From the NCBI RefSeq assembly GCF_013407855.1, contig NZ_JACBZH010000001.1:682001-746000 (forward strand): a stretch of DNA of 64,000 nt. Direction: 5' to 3'. Shown here one piece after another: positions 33,720 to 42,357 of this stretch (positions are counted from its first letter, which is position 1; every line of letters starts with the position of its first letter). The notes under the pieces are model-generated. The model ran no database searches. It saw only the letters and a program-made list of their open reading frames with translations, and was not told where the DNA came from. This DNA comes from Actinopolymorpha rutila (GTDB lineage Bacteria; Actinomycetota; Actinomycetes; Propionibacteriales; Actinopolymorphaceae). Position numbers and translations under genes: made by a program.

Positions 33720-34466
33720 TCAGCGTGCGTAGCCGAGCATCCTCATCGCTTCGGAGTTGTCCGGCTGCGCCCAGAAGAGTTCCTCGAGATGTGCCGGCAG
33801 CTCGTCCCGGTGGCTGCCCACCGATCCTCTGCGGAAGAACCCGCCGTCCAGTCGATGCAGTTCCGCGAAGGACGGAATGTCCGCACCGGCGATCGGAGGT
33901 ACGTCAGGCAGGACCAGGTCGACGGCTTGCCGTACGACCTCGGCCGGCTCGCGAATCAGGTGCTCGTATCTGACGACGACGTGCCGGGACGCCGACCAGC
34001 GCGGCCAGCGCGACCAGCTCAGGACGTTCGTGCCCCATTTCCCCACACCGCGCTTCGTCGGTCGCGTGATCGCCTGTCGCAGTTCGGTCTCGAATCGCCG
34101 GCGGCGTTCTTCGGTGAGCAGGTCCGGCCCGCTTCGCTCCCCGGTGGTACCGACGTCGGACCTCAGGTGAGCCTCAGACACCACCGAGTCACGGCCGTCG
34201 CGAACGAGGTAGACGACCCTGTCGTCGCCACGTACCGGCGAATGGCGCGTCTGGTTGTGTGTCTTGAGAACGAACACCTCATCGGACTCCCGCATCCGCG
34301 AGATGTCGTCCGGCCGCTCCTGGAAACCCACCAGCTCGGATCCGACCCGTTCGGCCACCCCGTCCACCTCGTAGACCACACACGTCCGCAAGCCGTAGAG
34401 CCTGTTCAGGACGATGCGGAAGAACGTGTTCCCCGAACGCGGGTAGGACGCAAGCCAGACGATCAC
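33720..34466 (-). CDS. PAPS-dependent sulfotransferase
   Basis: A 248-residue sulfotransferase-domain protein that would move sulfate from PAPS to a hydroxyl or amine. The 5'-phosphosulfate loop WLASYPRSGNTFFRIVLNRL is at the N-terminus, and the 3'-phosphate motif DRVVYLVRDGRDSVVSEAH is in the middle. LKTHNQTRH holds the likely catalytic His. There is no signal peptide, so it is cytosolic. It starts with GTG at 34466 and is divergent from a cytochrome P450 gene with a 121-bp shared upstream region, a hint of coordinated tailoring of a small molecule. Confidence 0.85.
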   Translation of the reverse strand: MIVWLASYPRSGNTFFRIVLNRLYGLRTCVVYEVDGVAERVGSELVGFQERPDDISRMRESDEVFVLKTHNQTRHSPVRGDDRVVYLVRDGRDSVVSEAHLRSDVGTTGERSGPDLLTEERRRRFETELRQAITRPTKRGVGKWGTNVLSWSRWPRWSASRHVVVRYEHLIREPAEVVRQAVDLVLPDVPPIAGADIPSFAELHRLDGGFFRRGSVGSHRDELPAHLEELFWAQPDNSEAMRMLGYAR

Positions 34467-34587
34467 GGGAAGAGTGAACCAGAAGGTGGACGGAGGCTGC
34501 TGAGCCGTTCACCCTGTGGGGGCTCGGCAGGCGTTCCGGACCACCGGTCCGGCGTGGACGATTCCGGGCGCGCGAGGGAGGTGCCCC

Positions 34588-35817
34588 ATGACCGACGCAG
34601 TGCCGCTGATGTTGGCCCCCGGCTTCTTCCAGGATCCGGAGGCGGTCTACGCCGTGCTGCGGGAGGAGGGTCCGGTCCGCAAGGTCGTGTTTCCCAACGG
34701 CTGGGAGGCCTGGGTCGTGACCAGGTACGACGAGGCCCGGGCTGCGCTCGCCGATCCCCGCCTGCTCAAGGATCTGCGCGTGCTGGACCAACTGGGCCGA
34801 CCGGACTCGGTGCCTGTGCAGCTGGGCGACGAGTCATTGTTCGCCGAGGCGCTACACCACCACATGCTGAACCTGGACCCGCCCGATCACACTCGGCTGC
34901 GCAGGCTGGTCAACAAGGTGTTCACGTCCCGCCGGGTGGAGGCGCTGCGTCCGCGGATCGAGGAGATCACCGAGGAGTTGCTGGACGCGATAGCGGTGCG
35001 CGGTGCGAACGGTGGGCCGGTCGACCTGATCGACTCGTTCGCGTTCCCGCTGCCGATGACGGTGATCTGCGAGCTGCTCGGCGTTCCCTTCGAGGACCGC
35101 GAGGACTTCCGCGCCTGGTCCGCGGTGGCGGTCGTCGACGACCCGGGCGAAGAGGAGGCACGCACGTCGTCGTACGCCATGGTGGCGTACTTCAGCCAGC
35201 TGATCGCGGCGAAGCGGGCGAACGCCGGTGAGGACCTGTTGAGCGCCCTGGTGCAGGCCCGCGACGACAAGGACCAGCTGGACGACAACGAGCTGATCGG
35301 GATGGCGTTCCTGCTGCTGCTCGCCGGGTACGAGACAACGGTGAACCTGATCGGCAACGGCGTCTTCGCCCTGCTGCGCAACCCCGACCAGTTCGACCGG
35401 CTGCGGGCCGAACCGTCGCTGGTGGATGGTGCGGTCGAGGAGTTCCTGCGGTACGACGGGCCGCTCAACGTCGCCACGTCGCGGTTCACCTCCGAGCCGG
35501 TGCGAGTCGGTGACGTGGAGATCCCGCGTGGTGAGTTCGTGCTGGTGTCGCTGGCCTCGGCCAACCACGACGAGCGCCGGTTCCCCGAGGCGGGGCGGCT
35601 CGATGTCACCCGCCGCGGCGGTGGGCACCTGGGGTTCGGCCACGGGATCCACTACTGCGTCGGCGCGCCGCTGGCCCGGTTGGAGGGGGAGGTGGCGTTC
35701 CGCCGGATTCTCGACCGGTTCCCCAAGCTGTCGCTGGCGGTGGAGCCGGGGGAGGTGCGCTGGCGGGAGGGCAGCACGTTCCGGGGTGTGGAACACCTTC
35801 CCGTCCGGCTGTTCTGA
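34588..35817 (+). CDS. Cytochrome P450
   Basis: A 409-residue bacterial P450 monooxygenase. The I-helix oxygen motif is LLLAGYETTVNLIGN, the K-helix ExxR is in VEEFLRYDGPLNV, and the heme loop is LGFGHGIHYCVGAPLAR with the ligand Cys near residue 357. HMLNLDPPDHTRLRRLVNKV is the usual C-helix region. GGGAGG upstream of the ATG at 34588 sets the start. Length and motifs are those of soluble class I actinomycete P450s, which need ferredoxin partners; none is encoded nearby. Its substrate is unknown. Confidence 0.93.
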   Translation: MTDAVPLMLAPGFFQDPEAVYAVLREEGPVRKVVFPNGWEAWVVTRYDEARAALADPRLLKDLRVLDQLGRPDSVPVQLGDESLFAEALHHHMLNLDPPDHTRLRRLVNKVFTSRRVEALRPRIEEITEELLDAIAVRGANGGPVDLIDSFAFPLPMTVICELLGVPFEDREDFRAWSAVAVVDDPGEEEARTSSYAMVAYFSQLIAAKRANAGEDLLSALVQARDDKDQLDDNELIGMAFLLLLAGYETTVNLIGNGVFALLRNPDQFDRLRAEPSLVDGAVEEFLRYDGPLNVATSRFTSEPVRVGDVEIPRGEFVLVSLASANHDERRFPEAGRLDVTRRGGGHLGFGHGIHYCVGAPLARLEGEVAFRRILDRFPKLSLAVEPGEVRWREGSTFRGVEHLPVRLF

Positions 35818-35901
35818 CCGCTCTGCCCACCGGCGATGAGTCTCGCCGTGCCTTCCGGTCTGTCCCCCAACAGCCGACCAATCGTTCTCGAGGAGATCAG
35901 C

Positions 35902-36480
35902 ATGACCGCTACCTACACTTTCGACGTCTTCGCCAGCCTCGACGGCTTCGGTGCCGCCACCGCCAACTGGTCCGGTTACTGGGGCAAGCAGGGCCCCGAG
36001 CTGCTCGACCACCGCCTCGCCGTGTACCGCGCGGAGCAGCGGATGGTCTTCGGGGCCAACACGTATCGGGCGTTCGCGCAGCTGCTGGCCTCGAGTACGG
36101 AGGACTCCGACGTCCGCGACCCGTGGGTGACCCGGATGAGGAACCTGCCGGCGACGGTGGTGTCGAGCACACTGGACGGGCCCCTCGACTGGCCGGACGC
36201 GACCGTCGTGAAAGGCGACGCCGTCGACGTCGTGGCCCGGCTCAAGGAGGAGTCCGAGGTGCCGTTGCGCTCGCACGGCAGCCTGTCGCTCAACCGGGCG
36301 CTGATGGCCGCCGGTCTGGTCGACCGCGTTCAGGTGACGCTCTTCCCCGTGATCACCGGGCAGACCGGAGCGGACCCCGTCTTTCAGGGTGCGGAGGACT
36401 TCGACCTCGAGCTGCTGGAGACCCGGACGTTCGACGGGCGTACCCAGGAACTCGTCTACCGGCCCACCCTGCACGGCTGA
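35902..36480 (+). CDS. Dihydrofolate reductase-fold protein (RibD C-terminal type)
   Basis: A 192-residue RibD-C/DHFR-like oxidoreductase. TYTFDVFASLDGFGAATANW is the N-terminal strand, AEQRMVFGANTYRAFAQLL the conserved region after it, and SHGSLSLNRALMAAGLVDRV the nucleotide-binding part. VTLFPVITGQTGADPVFQ is typical of the C-terminus. The ATG at 35902 follows GAGGAG. The gene is 84 bp after the P450 and on the same strand, so it may be cotranscribed, but these proteins are common stand-alone genes. The substrate is not known; most are not true DHFRs. Confidence 0.85.
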   Translation: MTATYTFDVFASLDGFGAATANWSGYWGKQGPELLDHRLAVYRAEQRMVFGANTYRAFAQLLASSTEDSDVRDPWVTRMRNLPATVVSSTLDGPLDWPDATVVKGDAVDVVARLKEESEVPLRSHGSLSLNRALMAAGLVDRVQVTLFPVITGQTGADPVFQGAEDFDLELLETRTFDGRTQELVYRPTLHG

Positions 36481-36495
36481 ACTTCTGCGCCTCGG

Positions 36496-37089
36496 TCAGC
36501 CAGGACCTGAAGCCTGCCTGGCGGTCTGCTCCAGCCGGCTCCGATAGTTCGCCCACCACGCCGCATCGCGCTGCGTCAAGCTGTCGTTGCCCTCGTTCAT
36601 CCCGACGGAGCCGTCGATGAGTTCCCGGATGATGTCGGCGTGCCCGGCGTGCCGATGGGTGTCGGCGATGACGCGGACCAGCGCATGGTGCAGCGTCAGC
36701 TCGTTGTCGTCACTCGGCCACCACGGCACCGTCCCGGTGGTGTCCAGTGACGTGGCCTCGACGGTCGCGTCGGAGTGCGCCCAGGCCCGGCGGTAACGCT
36801 CCACGACGTGCTCACGTGACTCGTCGGCCATCGCCCACAGATGCGCGTTCGGCTCAGCGGTCTCGTCGAGCCAGGGCGGCGTCTCGCCGGAAGGCCGTCC
36901 GAAGCTGTCGCCGAGGTATCCCAGCTCGACGCTGGCCGCATGTTTCACCAAGCCGAGGAGGTTGGTGCCCGTCGGTGTGTAAGGCCTGCGGATGTCGTAC
37001 TCCGACAGCCCGTCCAGCTTCCACGGCAGCGCTTCGCGGGCGAACTGCAGGTACAGCCGGAGGTCGGCCTTCGGATCCGAATCGGTCAC
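36496..37089 (-). CDS. DinB/DUF664-family protein
   Basis: A 197-residue four-helix DinB-like protein of the DUF664 group. GTNLLGLVKHAASVELGYLG and VIADTHRHAGHADIIRELID carry the metal-binding histidines expected for the family. WWANYRSRLEQ ends it. Related proteins include mycothiol- or bacillithiol-dependent transferases, so a thiol-linked detoxification role is possible but inferred. The ATG at 37089 gives a normal N-terminus. Two other DinB-like genes lie at 47661 and 49374. It is convergent with the DHFR-like gene. Confidence 0.82.
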   Translation of the reverse strand: MTDSDPKADLRLYLQFAREALPWKLDGLSEYDIRRPYTPTGTNLLGLVKHAASVELGYLGDSFGRPSGETPPWLDETAEPNAHLWAMADESREHVVERYRRAWAHSDATVEATSLDTTGTVPWWPSDDNELTLHHALVRVIADTHRHAGHADIIRELIDGSVGMNEGNDSLTQRDAAWWANYRSRLEQTARQASGPG

Positions 37090-37165
37090 GTAGGCAAGCT
37101 ACTGGCTCGGTCAACGGGATTCGCGTGGGCGGCGTCACACTGCCTGAGGACAGACCGACCGTCGC

Positions 37166-38293
37166 TTATCGCCTGACCAACCGCTCGAGCAGCGGTACTG
37201 CGGATTCGGGCCCGGGAAGGTTGGCGACCTCGCGGCGTACGGCTTCGGCCGCCTGGCGGTAGCGCGGAACGGTCAACATCGCGGATGCCGTACTCTGCAC
37301 GATCTCCGGGGTGGCCGACATCGGGTCGAGCACCTCTCCGGCCCCGAGGGCCACGCATCTCGCCGCGTTGTGCGGTTGGTCGGCTCCCATCGGAATCAGC
37401 AGGCAGGGCACGCCGTGGGCAAGCGCACCGATGACGGTGCCCGAGCCGCCGTGCGAGACGACCAGCGCACAGTTCGGCAGGAGCTCGCCTTGCGGGACGT
37501 ACTGGCGTACCCGCACATTGGGCGGTTGCGCGCCGAGCTCGGCGGGATCGATGTGTTCGCCCACCGTGGCCACGACGGTGACGGGCAGTTGGCCGAGCCC
37601 GGCGAGCACGCGGGAGAAGAGGTCGCCCGACTCGGTGTTGAACTCAGTCCCGAGCGTGAAGTAGACGATCGGTCCGTCCGGTCGGGCGGTGGCTGGAGGC
37701 GGCGCATCCACAGGGCGGATCGAGTGAGCGTTGGCCGGCAGCGGGAAGTCTGGATGGCGAAAGCTCGGCGGAACGGGTGACAGTACGAGATGCCTGTCGA
37801 GCATCGTCAGCCCCGGATCCGGCGGCAGCCCGTAGCTTTCCCGCAACTCCGACAGCGGTGCCGCGACGATCTCTTTACGCAGAAGCGATCCTGCGGCGAG
37901 GACGACCACGCTGGCGTGGGGGATCCCCAGCCGCTCCGCCGCGACCATGCTGCCGAAGTCAACTTCGTCGCACACGACGAGGTGCGGCTCCCATTCGCTA
38001 CCAACCTTGAGTACCGCCTCGGCGCGCCTGGGCGCTTCGGACCGTGCGAAGATCTCCCGCAACTCCAGCTCGGCACGGTCGCTGTCGGGCTTCGACAACG
38101 GCAGTCGCGGTCGTACATCCCTACTGGCCGACTCGGTGGCGAAGGCGCGAAAGCCACCGGCCTCGATCGCCCTCACCATCGAGCCGCTGCCCGCGACGGC
38201 CACGGTGTGCCCCGCGGCGGCGACAGCCCGCGCGATCGGTGCGAGCGGCTGGAAGTGGCCGGGACCGCCGACGAACGTGAACAGTACGCGCAC
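37166..38293 (-). CDS. Glycosyltransferase, MGT/UGT-like GT-B
   Basis: A 375-residue GT-B glycosyltransferase related to macrolide and flavonoid glucosyltransferases. The N-terminus VLFTFVGGPGHFQPLAPIAR is the acceptor-domain Rossmann start. The C-terminal donor site reads LVVSHGGSGTVIGALAHGVP and LLIPMGADQPHNAARCVALG, with the HGGxGT and D/Q residues that bind the sugar nucleotide. The GTG at 38293 fits the conserved N-terminus exactly. It is slightly shorter than typical (near 400). It could glycosylate antibiotics or secondary metabolites; the acceptor is unknown. Confidence 0.87.
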   Translation of the reverse strand: MRVLFTFVGGPGHFQPLAPIARAVAAAGHTVAVAGSGSMVRAIEAGGFRAFATESASRDVRPRLPLSKPDSDRAELELREIFARSEAPRRAEAVLKVGSEWEPHLVVCDEVDFGSMVAAERLGIPHASVVVLAAGSLLRKEIVAAPLSELRESYGLPPDPGLTMLDRHLVLSPVPPSFRHPDFPLPANAHSIRPVDAPPPATARPDGPIVYFTLGTEFNTESGDLFSRVLAGLGQLPVTVVATVGEHIDPAELGAQPPNVRVRQYVPQGELLPNCALVVSHGGSGTVIGALAHGVPCLLIPMGADQPHNAARCVALGAGEVLDPMSATPEIVQSTASAMLTVPRYRQAAEAVRREVANLPGPESAVPLLERLVRR

Positions 38294-38416
38294 GCAGGGA
38301 TGTTACCTGCGCTGCATCGAAGGAGCCCCTTTGACTCAACGAGTTGGTTCGAGCTCCGCCATCAGCTTGCGTGCCCGACTTGGGTCTGCCGATCATGGTC
38401 AAGTTGCAGGGCAACT

Positions 38417-38863
38417 TCACGTGATGCAGAACTCGTTTCCTTCGACGTCCTGCATGACGATGATTCCGTTGGCACGCGTGACAATTCTCGCGCCGGCGGC
38501 GACCAGACGCTCCGCTTCGGCGTCCTGCCGCGCGCGTACCTGATCGGCCGGCAACCCCTTGGACGCTTTGATGTCCAGGTGCAAGCGGTTCTTGACAACC
38601 TTGCCTTCGGGTACGGCGATGAAGAAGATGTCCGGCCGGTTGCCCTGGGTGTCGACGATCGTCCGCACGGCGTAACGCTGATCCGTGGGTACGCCGTTGG
38701 CGTCGGCCCACGCCTCCCAACTGGCGAACCCTTCCGGCGGACTGCCGGGCGTCTGGTCCAGCGGACTGCCCGGATAGTTGTACCCCTCGAGCGCGGTCAG
38801 CCAGAAACGCGACACCTTGTCGACGTCGTTGCAGTCGAAGACGATGTGAATGTCGTACGCCAT
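38417..38863 (-). CDS. VOC-superfamily protein (glyoxalase-like)
   Basis: A 148-residue protein of the vicinal oxygen chelate fold. It starts DIHIVFDCNDVDKVSRFWLT and has KNRLHLDIKASKGLPADQV in the middle and IVMQDVEGNEFCIT at the end, the usual betaalphabetabetabeta pairs of the glyoxalase-like DUF1338/4a-type group. The start ATG at 38863 agrees with the fold. It lies 36 bp downstream of a serine hydrolase gene in the same direction and may be its partner. Substrate unknown. Confidence 0.82.
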   Translation of the reverse strand: MAYDIHIVFDCNDVDKVSRFWLTALEGYNYPGSPLDQTPGSPPEGFASWEAWADANGVPTDQRYAVRTIVDTQGNRPDIFFIAVPEGKVVKNRLHLDIKASKGLPADQVRARQDAEAERLVAAGARIVTRANGIIVMQDVEGNEFCIT

Positions 38864-38899
38864 GGTGAGCAGTCGTCCTTGCTGTCGGTGGACTCGGAT

Positions 38900-40276
38900 T
38901 CAGGCAGAAGGCTCGGCGGCCCGCGGGACCAGCCGGCCGACGTGCTTGACCGCGACGACAGCGCCGGCGGCCGCCTCACGGACGAACTCTCCTTGCAGGC
39001 CGGCGAACGGGCCGCCGACAACCAGGAACCGTTCGTTGGGCAGCAGTCTCGACGGGAACTCCAGCGTCTCCGCAACACCGTCGTCGGTCAGGGTGCCGTG
39101 GATGACCAGTCCCTCGCCGTCCACGACGACCCGCAGGTCGAGGCCCTCGGTGCGGTAACGGCCGGCGTACGGCGCCAGCTCGTCGGGACTGAGCGAGAGC
39201 GGTTCGGGCGGACGTTCGACCAGGCCGAGCCGGGTCTCCAGGGTCTCGCGCACGACCCGTTCCGCCAGCTCCCGGCCGGACGGGGTGGCGTTCGTCAGTA
39301 CGACGATCGCGAAGTCGTGCTCGGGCACCACGGTGACCGTCGAGTGCTGACCGGAGACGTCGCCGTGGTGCTCGATCAGCCGTACGCCGTCGATCTCGCG
39401 GAGCAGCCACGCGATCCCGACCTGGACTCCCGGCCACAGCTCGTGGCTCGTCGTCGGCGTGTGCATCGCCCGCAACCGTTGCTCGGACAGCACGCGGGTG
39501 CCGTCCGGTGAACGACCGTCGCCCAACTGGAAACGTGCCCAGGTCAGCTGGTCGTCAAGGCTGGAAGCAAGCCGAGCTCCGGCCGGCAGGTAACCGCGCG
39601 GGTCGCTCCACGGCCGGCACACCGACAGCGTGCCGTCGGCCGGACCCGCCGCACCAACCGCGCGATGGCCGACCGCGAACGGTCGCGTCATGATCTCGTT
39701 CAGCGAGGTCAGCGTCCGGCGCAGCCCGAGGGGATCGAGGACCAGCCGGCCCAGCGCCCGCTCGAAGGTCTCGCCGGTCACCTTCTCCACCACGCGGCCG
39801 GCCAGCACGAACGCCGCGTTGTTGTACGACGCGTCTGTCCCCGGGGCGAACTGCTGCGGCAGGTCGGCCAGCAGCGCGGCGGAGCGTTCCAGCGCGTCGT
39901 CACCCTCGCCGGTGTCGGTCCAGACGTCGCCGCCGTCCCAGCCCGCCGTGTGGTTGAGCAGCCGGCCGACGGTCAGGGTCTCGGTCGTACTGTCGTCCCG
40001 CAACCGCAGCTCGGGGAGGTAGCGGCGAACCGGCTGGTCCAGCTCGATCCGCCCCTGGTCGACCAGGACCATGATCGCCGTGGCGGTGAACGTCTTGGCG
40101 GTCGAGCCGATCTGGAACAACGTCGCCTCGTCGACCGGCCGGCCGTGCTCGACGCTCGTGACGCCGTACGTGACGATCTCGCGCTTCCCGCCGTGATCGA
40201 CACCCACCGCGACGCCGGGGACACCAAGCTCCCCGGCCGCCTCCGCCACGTCGAGGACGGTCACCTGACCTTGCAT
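38900..40276 (-). CDS. Serine beta-lactamase-like hydrolase (class C/EstB type)
   Basis: A 458-residue penicillin-binding-protein-fold hydrolase. The catalytic SxxK is in LFQIGSTAKTFTATAIMVLV, and the second-motif Tyr is in DASYNNAAFVLAGRVVE. A C-terminal beta domain (DLRVVVDGEGLVIHGTLTDD, LPNERFLVVGGPFAGLQGEF) follows, seen in DUF3471-bearing members. No signal peptide is evident, so it is probably cytoplasmic. The ATG at 40276 gives a clean N-terminus. Members cleave esters, D-amino peptides or beta-lactams; which applies here is unknown. A VOC protein gene follows 36 bp downstream. Confidence 0.86.
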   Translation of the reverse strand: MQGQVTVLDVAEAAGELGVPGVAVGVDHGGKREIVTYGVTSVEHGRPVDEATLFQIGSTAKTFTATAIMVLVDQGRIELDQPVRRYLPELRLRDDSTTETLTVGRLLNHTAGWDGGDVWTDTGEGDDALERSAALLADLPQQFAPGTDASYNNAAFVLAGRVVEKVTGETFERALGRLVLDPLGLRRTLTSLNEIMTRPFAVGHRAVGAAGPADGTLSVCRPWSDPRGYLPAGARLASSLDDQLTWARFQLGDGRSPDGTRVLSEQRLRAMHTPTTSHELWPGVQVGIAWLLREIDGVRLIEHHGDVSGQHSTVTVVPEHDFAIVVLTNATPSGRELAERVVRETLETRLGLVERPPEPLSLSPDELAPYAGRYRTEGLDLRVVVDGEGLVIHGTLTDDGVAETLEFPSRLLPNERFLVVGGPFAGLQGEFVREAAAGAVVAVKHVGRLVPRAAEPSA

Positions 40277-40367
40277 GCCGAGACTCTACGACAGGGCGAG
40301 AGCTCCATGACAGAACGAGAGCCCCACGAATAGGGTTCAGGTGCGCTGCGCTCGTCCGGCGCCCGAC

Positions 40368-41333
40368 CTACCGGCAGACCGCCTCGGGGTCCCGGCCGGC
40401 GCGTAGCCTTAACGTGAAGCTGTCCGCGGTGAAGATGAGGGCCGCGTCGATGTCGAGCAGGTGGGTGACCCACAGACCGAGCCCGGTGCCGAACGCGGCG
40501 CTCGGCATGGGCACGAGCCCGGCCAGCGGGTCGGTCGGCCCGCGGCCCCTGTCCTGCACGTCGGCCACCAGCCGATCGTCGGCGGCCCAGATGCGGACGG
40601 TCGTGGGTGGTACGCCGTGCAGCCGCGCGTTCGTGACGGCCTCGGAGATGCCGAGCAACAGGTCGTCGAGTTGGCGGTCGTCGACCAGCCCGCGACCGAC
40701 CTGCTCCAGAGCGTGCCGGGCCTCGGCCGCGGACGGATTGACGAGTTCGACGTTGGGCGTCGAGGCTTCCAGTGGGTCGGCGGATACCGGAACGCGTGCG
40801 TTCGCGGAGTGGCCCTCGTAGCGGGCGTTGGCGCTGTGGGTGCCGGCGGTGGTGAGGATCCGCGGATGCGTCCGCTCGACCACGTCCCGCACAGGTTCGG
40901 GGACGGTCGTGGCGTCGTACAGGCAGAGGCTGCGCACAGGGAACTCGTCCCACACCGAGTTGACCGCGGACTCGTAGCGGTCCCAGCCCTCGAAGCGGCC
41001 GCCGTTGCCCGGATGTGGAACGTCGCCGGCGATCCAGATCCGCGGCGCCCCGGCCGCGACATGGCGCTGGAACAGGCCGCGGTACGTCGCGATCGCCCGC
41101 GCAGGTGTGGCGTACAGGCCCTTGTCCGCAATGAAGGTGACCCCCGACGGTTCGTCCAGCCACGACCGGAGCAAGTCGGACTTGCGCTTGTCGTAGCCGA
41201 TGACGACCGGCTCGTCGGTGGCGAGCCCTTCCTCGACGAAGGGCACGATCAGCGCGCGGAACTCCTCGTCGGAGCCGTAGAAGCCGGCCTCGTGGAAATG
41301 GCCGGTGAAGCTGTCCAGCACGCCGGAACTCAT
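40368..41333 (-). CDS. MEDS-domain anti-sigma-like ATPase (HATPase_c)
   Basis: A 321-residue regulator. Residues 1-180 form a MEDS (DcmR-type sensory) domain: HFHEAGFYGSDEEFRALIVP, VVIGYDKRKSDLL and RSLCLYDATTVPEPVRDVV. Residues 200-321 are a GHKL ATPase related to RsbW anti-sigma kinases, with LLLGISEAVTNARLHGV (N box), VADVQDRGRGPTDPLAG (G1) and FGTGLGLWVTHLL (G2). Its ATG at 41333 overlaps the previous stop as ATGA, so it is translationally coupled to the MEDS-STAS gene. Together they suggest a partner-switching unit controlling a sigma factor. Confidence 0.9.
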   Translation of the reverse strand: MSSGVLDSFTGHFHEAGFYGSDEEFRALIVPFVEEGLATDEPVVIGYDKRKSDLLRSWLDEPSGVTFIADKGLYATPARAIATYRGLFQRHVAAGAPRIWIAGDVPHPGNGGRFEGWDRYESAVNSVWDEFPVRSLCLYDATTVPEPVRDVVERTHPRILTTAGTHSANARYEGHSANARVPVSADPLEASTPNVELVNPSAAEARHALEQVGRGLVDDRQLDDLLLGISEAVTNARLHGVPPTTVRIWAADDRLVADVQDRGRGPTDPLAGLVPMPSAAFGTGLGLWVTHLLDIDAALIFTADSFTLRLRAGRDPEAVCR

Positions 41334-42205
41334 GTCGGCGCCTCCGCCAGGACGAGGTTGGGCAGTCGGTCCCAGCCGGCCAGGTGGAACACGATGCACT
41401 GGGCGGGTTGCAGGGCCTGAAGTACGAGACGCCTGCCGCGTTGCTCGAGCCGCTCGGACAGCAGGGCCAGCATGCGGGCGCCCGCGACGTCGATGAAGCG
41501 CAACTCGGCGAGGTCCAGCCGCAGGTCGTCCTCGGTGGCTGCCGCCGTCCGGCTGATCCAGTTGAGCCAGGCGGCAACCTGCGCGATGTCCAGCTCGCCG
41601 ACCATGCGGAAGCCCGGAGGCTGGAACATCGGGAAGATCGACAGCCGTGGGTCTTCGTAGAGTGGGTTCGGGACCACGGTGTGGGTGTGCAAGGACTCGA
41701 CCTCGGCGATCTCGGCTGGGGTGAAGACGCGGCGGTCGTACTGGCAAAGGCTCAGCACGGGTCGGTCGGCGAAGACGTCTGCGGCCCTGTGTTCGTACTC
41801 GGGCCATTTGTCCGAGCCCGGCCGACCACGAAGGACACCGGGTTCCCCGGTGATCCGCAAACCCTGGTAACCGGCGGCGAACGCGTTGTCGACCGTCCGC
41901 CTCAGCTGCTCGACCATGACGTCGGGATCGAACGGGCTGTATGCGAGGAATGCTTCCCGAGGCGCTACCACCCTGAGCTGGCCACTGGCCGTGAGCTGGT
42001 CTGCTTCGACTCCGCTGTCGCGGAGGAAGTCCAGCACAGTCACGGGATCGTCGGCGGCGAAGTAGGTGACCTGCTCGTGCTGTGCAAGGCCGTTGCGGAT
42101 GTAGGAAGTGAGCACCTCACGCCGCTCAGCGTCGGTGTCGAAGCTGAGACAGTGGTGGTCGCCGGCCCGCATCCGGCCGACTGCCTGCTGGGTCACGTGG
42201 TTCAC
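41330..42205 (-). CDS. MEDS-domain protein with C-terminal STAS domain
   Basis: A 291-residue regulator. The MEDS sensory part has HHCLSFDTDAERREVLTSYI, VTYFAADDPVTVLDFLRDSG and VLSLCQYDRRVFTPAEIAEV. The C-terminal STAS domain, MVGELDIAQVAAWLNWI to LRFIDVAGARMLALLSERL, is the anti-anti-sigma type. The STAS loop reads DVAG rather than D-S-x-G, so the usual phosphorylatable Ser is missing. The GTG at 42205 follows GAGGA; an ATG at 42172 is possible. It shares an ATGA overlap with the ATPase gene, which would be its partner. It is divergent from an immunity-protein-like gene. Confidence 0.88.
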   Translation of the reverse strand: MNHVTQQAVGRMRAGDHHCLSFDTDAERREVLTSYIRNGLAQHEQVTYFAADDPVTVLDFLRDSGVEADQLTASGQLRVVAPREAFLAYSPFDPDVMVEQLRRTVDNAFAAGYQGLRITGEPGVLRGRPGSDKWPEYEHRAADVFADRPVLSLCQYDRRVFTPAEIAEVESLHTHTVVPNPLYEDPRLSIFPMFQPPGFRMVGELDIAQVAAWLNWISRTAAATEDDLRLDLAELRFIDVAGARMLALLSERLEQRGRRLVLQALQPAQCIVFHLAGWDRLPNLVLAEAPT

Positions 42206-42357
42206 GACCAATGTCCTCAGTCGCCACACTACGCCGCGCATTCGAAAGCAAGAAGGCCTCGTTCGGTGACCACCGCTTCGCGAAATCCCTTGGTTTGCGA
42301 GGATTGCCCAACCGCACAACCCACAGATCGCCGCGACAAACAGGAGGAGCGCAGACC

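Noticed and set aside
33471-35231. 586-codon plus-strand frame
   Set aside because: It runs across the NUDIX and sulfotransferase genes and into the P450 in another frame, with no motifs of its own.
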